DNA of 64,000 bases, from the NCBI GenBank assembly GCA_037447655.1, contig JBBHKE010000186.1, positions 33,166 through 97,165 of the forward strand, in the 5' to 3' direction. Within the stretch, counting starts at the first letter, position 1, and every line of letters starts with the position of its first letter. The notes below the pieces were generated by a model. The model was not told where the DNA came from. It did no database searches and saw only the letters and a list, made by a program, of their open reading frames with translations. This document shows, piece after piece, positions 33,801 through 42,800 of this stretch. The translations under genes and the position numbers were made by a program. The DNA is from Zygnema cylindricum (lineage: Eukaryota; Streptophyta; Zygnematophyceae; Zygnematales; Zygnemataceae).

Positions 33801-36800
33801 TGCCAGACATTGCTGTCGCAGTCGGGCAACTGAGTCAATTTGTTTCTAACCCAACCCCTGAGCACCTCCTTGCGGCTAAGCGAGTCCTCCGCTATCTGCA
33901 AGGCACCAAGTCCCTCCGCCTTACCTTCTCCGGTGGCGACTCTCCTACTCTCATTGGTTTTTGCGATGCGGACTGGGGGGGAGACCTCGACACCCGCCGC
34001 TCCACCTCTGGTGTCTGCTTCTCACTCGGAGGAGCTCTCGTCTCCTGGGCCTCCAAAAAGTAGCCTACTGTTGCTTTGTCCTCAACTGAGGCTGAATATA
34101 TGGCAGCAACACATGCTGCCAAGGAAGCAATCTGGCTCCGATCTCTCCTTGCAAATCTTCAATTCCCTCAGACTTCCCCAACTCAGATATTCTGTGACTC
34201 CCAAGGCGCTCTCGCTCTAATGAGTAACCTGGTGCATCATCGACGAACCAAGCACATAGACATTCAGTTTCATTTCACTCGGGAGACTATTGCGGCTGGA
34301 ACTCTCACCTTCCAATGCTGCCAGACTTCCCTCCAGATGGCGGACTTCCTTACCAAGTCTCTTCATCGACCACAGTTCGAATTACATCGAGCTTCTGCTG
34401 GTCTTACCTTCTAACAAAGAGGGGGGGTGTTAGAAAAGTAGTCTTTGGTAGAAGCTAATTTTCTGACGATGTTTTTAGATGTCAAAATTCTGAACTCTGT
34501 TTTCTAGAATTACGATATTCAGAATTCTGTTGTCTGTGCAGTCTATCCTAGTATCTAGGATTTCTGTAATTCAGTCTTTCTATGTTCTGCAGTCAATAGA
34601 TTTCTACGTGATAAGATTTTGGTCAAGATATGATTATAAATCTTGACCGTGGCTCTTGGCCGAAAGGTCAAGTGCCCCTTCAGATTAGGAAAGTACTTTT
34701 AGTTCTCGAGAGGTCACTCTCGAGATCCTTTCTCTATTTAGCTTGTTCTTTCCTTTTGTTTTACACAGTTCTTTAATTTATAAAAACAGAACTTTTCTGT
34801 CCTCTTTCCTTCCATTCTATTTGTCACCATGACTTCATCCATAATATGTTGGACCACGATCGGTTTTCGTACGCATTGGTCAGCAGTGTCCATGCGTCAT
34901 GAGCTGAAGTAGCGTCATGGATGAGGTCAAGTTGGGAAGATTCAAGGGCGAGAACCAATTGCAAATGCGCCGCCTCAGGCAGGTTTGGCGTCGGAAGGTT
35001 CAGCCTTGCTTCCGTTGATAATAGACCAGATTTTTTTCCGCCGCAAAAGATGCTCAATTTGGTTCTTTCATCCATAGAAGTTCGTGCTGTTGAATTTAGC
35101 AACTGTATTTGAGTTTGTATTGAAATGCACCTATTGCACTAAATGACATTGTAGCGGAAAAAAGTAGGAAGGTAGAAAATGTAGATGAGGAGAAAGATAA
35201 AGAAAACAATGCATTTCTTTGATTGGTGAGAATACATAAAAGGGTAAAACTTAAAAAAAGGGAGAATGTCACGAAGGTGACTTCTTAAATCTAGGTAGCT
35301 TAGGTGACTTTCAAAGGTCACTTGACAAATTGGCCGAAAGGGAAAAAAGCGATCCTTAGTTTGGCAGTGGAAAATCTGAGGATCAAATCTATCGTCCGAA
35401 GCTACGGTGTACGCTTCTAAGAAGCGACAAGGGAACAAAAGGGAACGTAAACTAGAGTACTAAACTAACCAGATAATATAAACTGGTATGCTACACCGTG
35501 AATCGCTTATAGTGCTAAGAAATTATTAGTGTAAAGAAACAATTAGTGTTATTATTGTATTTTGGGTTCAAGGGCCTAATGCCAACAAAACATTAACGCT
35601 AATTTATCCATCTAACACTAATTTAGATACACATTCCCATAGCGAAGCCGCTATAGCCCGTGTTTACATTATCGACGTTTGAACATGTGAGAACAGGTTC
35701 GCGCGATTTGCCCCCGTCTTTATGACTGGAAATCAAATCTGAGTGCGCTTTTTCGTGTCGACGCGCTCACTTTTTCGTGCCGACGCTTTTATTTGAAATT
35801 CTTTCTGTATGAATGTACGAAATAATTAGCATATTTAGTACAGACTGACACATTTTGTACACAACACTATTTAACCATCACCCAAATTAGAGTTTTTAAT
35901 GCTCTAATTAAACCGTGTCGTTATTAACGTAAAGAAAAATTTGTATTATTAATTCTATTTAAGGTTCAATGGTCAAAATTCGGGGGCGCGAATATATTGT
36001 TATTAACACTATAAGCGATTCAGGGTGTAGTTTGTGTTGCTAACAAAAACATAGAAAACTGACATCAAGCTTCGAACAAAGAAATAAACTCAACATACCT
36101 GATTCAGGGGAGACTGAAGAGGTCAATAAGGCATATCCAAAATCGGATTACGTCATTGTTTTGAGCAGGGATCTGCCATTGGATGGAGAGGTGGAGATGA
36201 GTCACTAGATGCGTATAATGAATAGGATTTGACATATCGGGGGAGTTGCGAAATAGGGCGGTCCGGTTGGGATTTGGTGGGGAAAATTGGTTGTGGACAA
36301 CCGGAAAAGTGGCATCAACTAGGGAGGCTTGTCTAAGATATGTTCTACGGCCTCCAGAATGACCTCGCTCACTCGTACGGCTTGGTCCTCCTTGGCGATC
36401 GTGTTTCCTCTTAAATGTTGGACAAATATCAATGACGTGATCGATGGCTCGACAGTAGCGATTGGTGGTGGAGGATTCAAGTGGCTTGGGATTGGGTGAA
36501 ATAGATGCCCAGGCGATTCGTCCTGGTTTGGTCTGAAATGTTTGTTTTGTTTACTTGTGAACCAAACAATGCCGTTAAAGTTGTTTCATTTCGTCGTGGA
36601 CCAAACCTGTTGTTAGAGTTGGAGTCGTCAGGGGAATCATAGAATTGTCAAATGGGGAAATAAGGGACAAATAGGAATCCGGCAAACCGCCGAGGATTGT
36701 CGAGATAAGGTCATTATTAGAGATCGGAGCATTGATGCTCTTCGTTTGTCCAAATAGAGACTTGAGATGTTGGACGTAGGTTTGGATAGAATCGGTAGGC

Positions 36801-39800
36801 AGCTTTCCGTAAGAGTTGAGCCGTCGCTTGAGAATTAACTTATTAAACCAGGACTGATTCTCATATACGGAGGTCAAGAGTGACCACGCATCTTGAGGTT
36901 GCGCCGCGAATAATGTCAATCTGAGAGGACTCAAGGGCGAGGACACGCCGGGAGTGCGCTTCCTCATTTCGGGCGAGCTAAGTCATTTTTTTGGCAGCAT
37001 GTTTGCTTTCTCTGGCACAAATGATTGACCAAAGCTTTCCGCGTCGCAAGAGGTGCTCAATTTGATACTTCCACCTCTAAACATCTGTGCCGTTAAATTT
37101 CTCAACGGTATTGGCGTTGCTAGGCCAATAACCTATTAAATGAGGATACATGACAGCAAAAAATCGTGTTAAGATCAAATTTCGCAACCATATTGGCATT
37201 GATAGGCCCATAACCTATTGAATGAGAAGACACCGCAGGAAAATAGAGGGTAAAGATAGATAGCCTGGGAGGATTCGCTTGAGTTGAAAAAAATGAAAAG
37301 ACAAAACAGAGTTGAAATAGAAAACAAAAAAAATATCTCGAGAGTGGTGACCTCTCAGAAACCATAGGAACTTTGCTAACTTTGAAAGGTCACTTGACCC
37401 TTCACCCCAAAGCTGTGGTCAAGATTTATAGACAGATCAACCGGATTCTAATTGTACCTAAGGCATGTAGAGTAAAACCACATTTATAGACAGATCTTTG
37501 ACTGGATTCTAATCGTACCTAAGGTACGTAGTGAAAAAACAGACTGAGATATCGAAATCCTAGATACTACAACAAGCTACTCAATTTTAAACAATCTACT
37601 TTATTCTAGATTTAGATATTCTAAATCACAATTAGATTACTAACAGGATATTAACTTCTATCCAAGCCCTAATCTTCCAACAGTTTTTGGGTATAGATTT
37701 TATTGCTGCTTTGATTTTTATTTTTATTTTTTGGAGGATTATTTGGCAGTTAATGTTGAGACTGGCAGATAAAAGGAGACGGCGGACCCAAATTTTCCAC
37801 AAAGACCTTTCCTCCTCTGTCTCCGATACTTACCACCGACACTTTTCACTTCCCTTTAATAAAATTCTCGTCATTACCACACACAGGCTCGTGCTTTTGC
37901 AGGTAAATCCTTTTCTTTTTGTTTGTTTTTGTTTAGTCTCTTTTATTGCGCGCTGAGACTCGTGCTTTTGCTTATTCATTTATTTATTTCCAATTATGTT
38001 TTTACGACCCGATTTTTCGTTCAGAAAAATCGACATTGTAATTAATGAGATTCCCTAGACAAAATTTGGTGGATGTGACAGGTTGTCACCCTGAAAAATA
38101 ATGAAGAGAGAGAGAGTACGAGGAGATCTTTGCTTCCGGTAAAATTCTGATTTTTTTCTTTTTTCTTTTTTCTTTCTTCTTTCTTCTTTCTTCTTTCTTC
38201 TTTCTTCTTTCTTCTTTCTTCTTTCTTCTTTATTCTTTCTCCTTTCTCCTTTCTCCTTTCTCCTTTCTCCTTTCTCCTTTCTCCTTTCTCTTCTCCTTTC
38301 TCTTCTCCTTTCTTCTTTTTGCTTTCTTTTGATATTAAATTACCTGTTGAAAGGAGCTAAGTAAACTATAAAAAAACCCTAAAAAACCCAAGTTGTTTAA
38401 ATAAAAGTGAATCAGTTGAAAAAAAAAACTGTCCACAACAGATAGTTTCAATCTATTTATTTCAAAACCGGCTGGTTGGTAAACCGTTAGAAGTTAGTCC
38501 ATCAATTAAAAAAAGAAAACCAAAAAATTTCAAATTGTTTTCAGTGATTAATTTGAATATTTTCAATTTTCCAGGCGATGAAAAACTGCAAAAACGTCGA
38601 CGAGAGAGAAAAAATTCGCCCTCTAAAAAAGTACTCCTGGGTTTGGAAAGTTTCTTGGTCAAACGTTCTTTTTTGCGAAATTCAAAATCGAGTCGAGGAA
38701 GCGAATGCCTCCCTTTTGGTCCATTTGAAAGTGCCACATCACCATGTTTGTTTTTTGACAGCTGTCCTCCCTCCCCACCACAAAAAAGATATAATTTGGG
38801 CTGTTAATTCAGCGGCGAAAAGTTTTCGGGAATTGGTCGATATTCCCGAAAAACAGGTAAATATTAAACAATATATTCCTGGTTTTTGTTAGTGTTTTTT
38901 GGGTTTAAATAGGTAATCCTTGGGCCGTTAATTTGGCGGGAAAAACTTTCAGGAATTGGTCAATACTCCGGAAAAACAGGTGAAAATGAAAAATCTTTTT
39001 CTTTGAAAATTGGCAGGAATTTAAAAACAATGGGTAAAAATTGGTCGCCGGCTTAGAAAAAGAAAAGTAGAAAAAAAATGTGTCTAAAATAGGTTTTCAA
39101 AAATTGGCTTCAGTAAATTGATTAAGGCTTCAAAAGCCAGTGTATTGTAAGGAGAAATAGAGGAAAAAAAAATATGTCTAAAATCGGCTTTTAAAAGTGA
39201 GTAATTTGTTGTAGACAAAGTGCTTTTCTGTCCAAAAAAATCGCAGGTTTTTCAAAAGCAACGTGTAAAAATGGGTCCTTCACCCTCTGTTCGAACCGAT
39301 TTTTCGAGTTCGAGAAGGTTAATTTCCGAACGGCAGTTTCCGAGAAGTTTCAGTCGACAAATGGCGGGTGGGAGTCAACCGTCGGTTCCATCTTTTTGGG
39401 AAGAACAGGTTCCGTGTAAAAGTATTTCTCAGTTTGAACGGATTTGGAACGGAGAGAGAGAGCCTCCTTTGACTTGTTGTACTTCTACGGTGAGCCGGTT
39501 TTTTTTTAGGTTTTTTTTGTTTTTCGGGGTTGTCTTTTTGGGGTTCTATAGGTTATGCGCGTTGTTTTCTTAGTTGTTTATTTTTGAAATTTGTAACTTG
39601 TGTTAACATTCGGAAATTGTATTTTAAAGCGGAAAGTGTGTTTGATTTAATTTGTATATTGTACTAAAACTAAATCGTATATGAACTATGTGTTTTACAT
39701 AATCTTGTTTATTGTATTAAAACTGTATATATTATGTTAAACTATTGTATTAAAACTCGCAAATTAAGTCTAGGGTTCCATCAGGAGGTTTCTGTAATTG

Positions 39801-42800
39801 TGCGAACATGACTAGGTGCCATCGGTTTTTGTCTGTAAACAAGCTTTCGCATACGTGCTCTGATTTGGGTGGTACCACGTAAGTTAAAGATGATATGTTG
39901 CAAATTGTCAAAGATTTTACAAACTGACCAATTTCAATGTATAATTTGTGCTATATCACAGTATGAATTATGCGTACTATGTCACTGTACAACTAAACCC
40001 CTTTTTTTTGCAGACGCTCTGTCATTTTTAATAATTGTTTTTTTTGTCTTTTCGAAACAAAACTCGAAGCGCTGGGAACCTTGAAGTTGAAGTGAAGACA
40101 ACAAGAGTGTGACAATAATTTTCTGACAAAGACTTTCTGTTAAATTTTGGTGGATTTGCGTCCACCTTGTCAGAAGGCACATGGCCTTTGCAACGTGTGA
40201 AAATCTGGGTGGTAGTCCATCGTGGCACGAATCTATATCATCTAAGTGTAGCAATTCTACACGTTTTGTATATGACTAGCCACTTCCCTAAGGTGGTGGG
40301 TAGCCATCTACACAGCCGGATGGAGCAGTTGCCTCGTGAATGAGAACCCAAATATAATCGAACGGTCAATGTTTGCGCTCTGACCTTTGGAGAATCTTCG
40401 TCGAATCTTGTGTAATGTTGTTTTCCAAAAAAAATAAAAAAACAGTACGACATAATACGGAAAAGTACGGAAATTTGTAAACAACTGCACTTTTCCTCTG
40501 ATGGAAACTCACACTAAATTACTAGGTATTTCTCGTTGAAGATTAATAATTGCAATATATTATCCACGATTGTATTAAAGCTTTATTGTATTGTAACTTG
40601 TATATTGTTTAAAACTTTGAAATTATGCGAATCTGGCGATATTGAACGTCGACGATACTTACCATTCCAACAGTACCACGGAATGTACCAATTGGTACGA
40701 AATGCGGCTGCAATTTTTGGAAGGCCGTTAGATTTAAGCTAATATGACATGTAATTTGTCTTCCAGATTGTTTCATTGCGGTGGACATACGTGGCATGTT
40801 GTGATAGGACCGCCACTTACTTAGTACATTATTGTAGTATATGTGGTTTAATTAAAGACGTTGTGATGGTGCGATGGGAGTTAACAGAAACGGACAACAG
40901 TCACAATTTGGAGGCCATCGCCACCTAATGGGTAAGTCTCACATGAGCCTGAAGAGGGAGGGAGGGCGTATTGGAAATCGGCGATATTCAACTTATCGCA
41001 TGGGCGCCAAAGTGTTAACTTTGGAAAATGGCCAAGCCGGGGATCGAACCCAGGACCTGTGCAAACCGTACACTAGCTCTACCAACTGAGCTACCCGGCC
41101 GATGTGTACGCAAGCGCCTAATACCGAATTTATACGGCGATTAGCGGCGCACTGGCGAACCAGCTTAGAGCGCGATACACACGTGTGGAGTCCAAAGTGG
41201 ACCGAAGGAAGAAGAGAGGAGGAGGAAGGAGAGAGGGAGGGAGGGAGGGTGGGTGGGTTGGTGGGTGGGTGGGTGGGAGCGAGGGAGGGAAGGGGAGGGG
41301 GGGAAGGGGAGGGGGGAAAGGGGAGGGGGGAAAGGGGAGGGGGGCGAGGGAGACCGACAGCGTAGAGGGATAGGAGAGGGAGGAGGCAGGGGTAGGAGTG
41401 GGAGTGCAGGGGATGGAGAGCGGAGAGGCAAAAGAGAGGGAAAAGGAAACTTGTTAGCGTATTTTCCTTTTCTCATCCCCTCCAAAACACCTTGAAATTT
41501 ACGCCTCTTTAAAGTGGTAATTTAAAAAAGTTGGTATGTAAAATGGCTTTTTAAAGTCAATATTTTTGTTTTCTTTCCTTTTTTTTTAATTCAGATATGT
41601 GAGTGTGGGCGATATTTTTCAAAATGGGTACAATCCCCCGGAAGCAGTTGATGTTTATCTCGATTTTGGTGACCGATTCGCTCTTCCTACAGGATATGAA
41701 CTGGTAAGAAAACAACAAAAAGAAATACATATAGAATTTTTAAACTTTATAGCTTTATCTAGATTTCAGTTTTTTAGCTTATCTTTTTTTTCTGGTTAGA
41801 TCGTTCTTGTCGTACTCTAGGATCTAAAGTACAATGGTACTCCGGTCGAGATCTGTCTATGAATCTTGACTATGGCTTATTTTTTGAGTGAAGGGTCAAA
41901 TAACCCTTAAGAAAGCTCACGAAAGCTCTTTCCGATCCCGACACGTCTCCCTTGAGATATTTTCCTCTACTTAAACTTTGTATGTTTAATTCAATCAATA
42001 GACTTTTCGGTCTTTCAATTCCCGCTCTATTTTTTGTCATCATGTCTTCTAATCTAATAGGTTATGGGCCTAGCAACTCAATGCCGTTGCCAAATTCAAC
42101 AGGACAAGATTTTTATGGGTGGAAATACCAAATTGAGCACCTTTTGCGTCTAGTGAAACTTCGGTCAATCACTAACCTTCAATCGCTTCTCTAGAACCTT
42201 CAATCGTTTCTCTCTAACCTTCAATCGCTACTCTCTAATCTTCTCTCGCTTCTCTAACCTTACCTTTAATCACTTCTCTCTAACCTTATCTTCAATCGCT
42301 TTTCTCTAACTTAACCTTCAATTGCTTCTCTCCTCTCTAACCTTCTAACTCTTCTCTCTAACCTTCAATCGCTTCTCTCTAACCTTCAATCGCTTCTCTC
42401 TTACCTTCAATCTTTTCTCTCTAACCTTCAATCTCTTCTCTCTAACCTTCAATTGCTTCTCTCTAACCTTCAATCGTTTCTCTCTAACCTTACTTTCTCT
42501 AACCTTACTGTCAAGTGTCTCCCTCTAACCTAACCTTCAATCGCTTCCTGGTGCGAGTCCTCCTCTTGGAACCTTCAATTGCTTCTCTCTAACCTTCAAT
42601 CTCAAACTCTAACCTTCAGTTTCCTCCAACTTCTCCCACACCAGTTATCTGTTATTCTTATAGTGCTCTTGGCCTCATTAGCAACCCAGTCCATCATCGG
42701 TGCACCACACACATTGACATCCTTTACCAAGCTCTCCATAAGCCCCGATTCACACTTCAGTCGGTCTTCGCTTCTAACAAAGAAGTGAGGTGTTCGAAAA

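Larger units (their letters stand above)
29549..34846 (+). mobile_element. Copia C3, complete but defective
   Basis: 5,298 bp with LTRs at 29549-29942 and 34428-34846, bounded by TGTTG at 29544-29548 and 34847-34851. It has a primer-binding site at 29943-29953 and polypurine tract at 34415-34427 (AACAAAGAGGGGGGG). The order gag-protease-integrase-RT-RNase H is that of Ty1/Copia. It is inserted in the gag of minus-strand element C2. Stops, frameshifts and a 226-bp insertion make it non-functional. Confidence 0.96.
26176..37682 (-). mobile_element. Copia C1, outer element of a three-deep nest in a VPS13 intron
   Basis: Left LTR 26176-26564, right LTR 37216-37682, both bounded by the five-base duplication GTTTT (26171-26175 and 37683-37687). 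Transcription would run right to left. A polypurine tract (plus-strand CCCCCCCTCTTTG at 26565) and a primer-binding site (37205-37215) are in the right places. The interior holds C1 gag remains, C2 sequence, the inserted C3 element and MITE M1. The whole lies between VPS13 exons at 25779-26138 and 37750-37902, which still join in phase. Confidence 0.92.

Noticed and set aside
39869-40490. Short frames on both strands
   Set aside because: They fall within TIR element H2 and have no conserved counterpart in H1 in the same frame.
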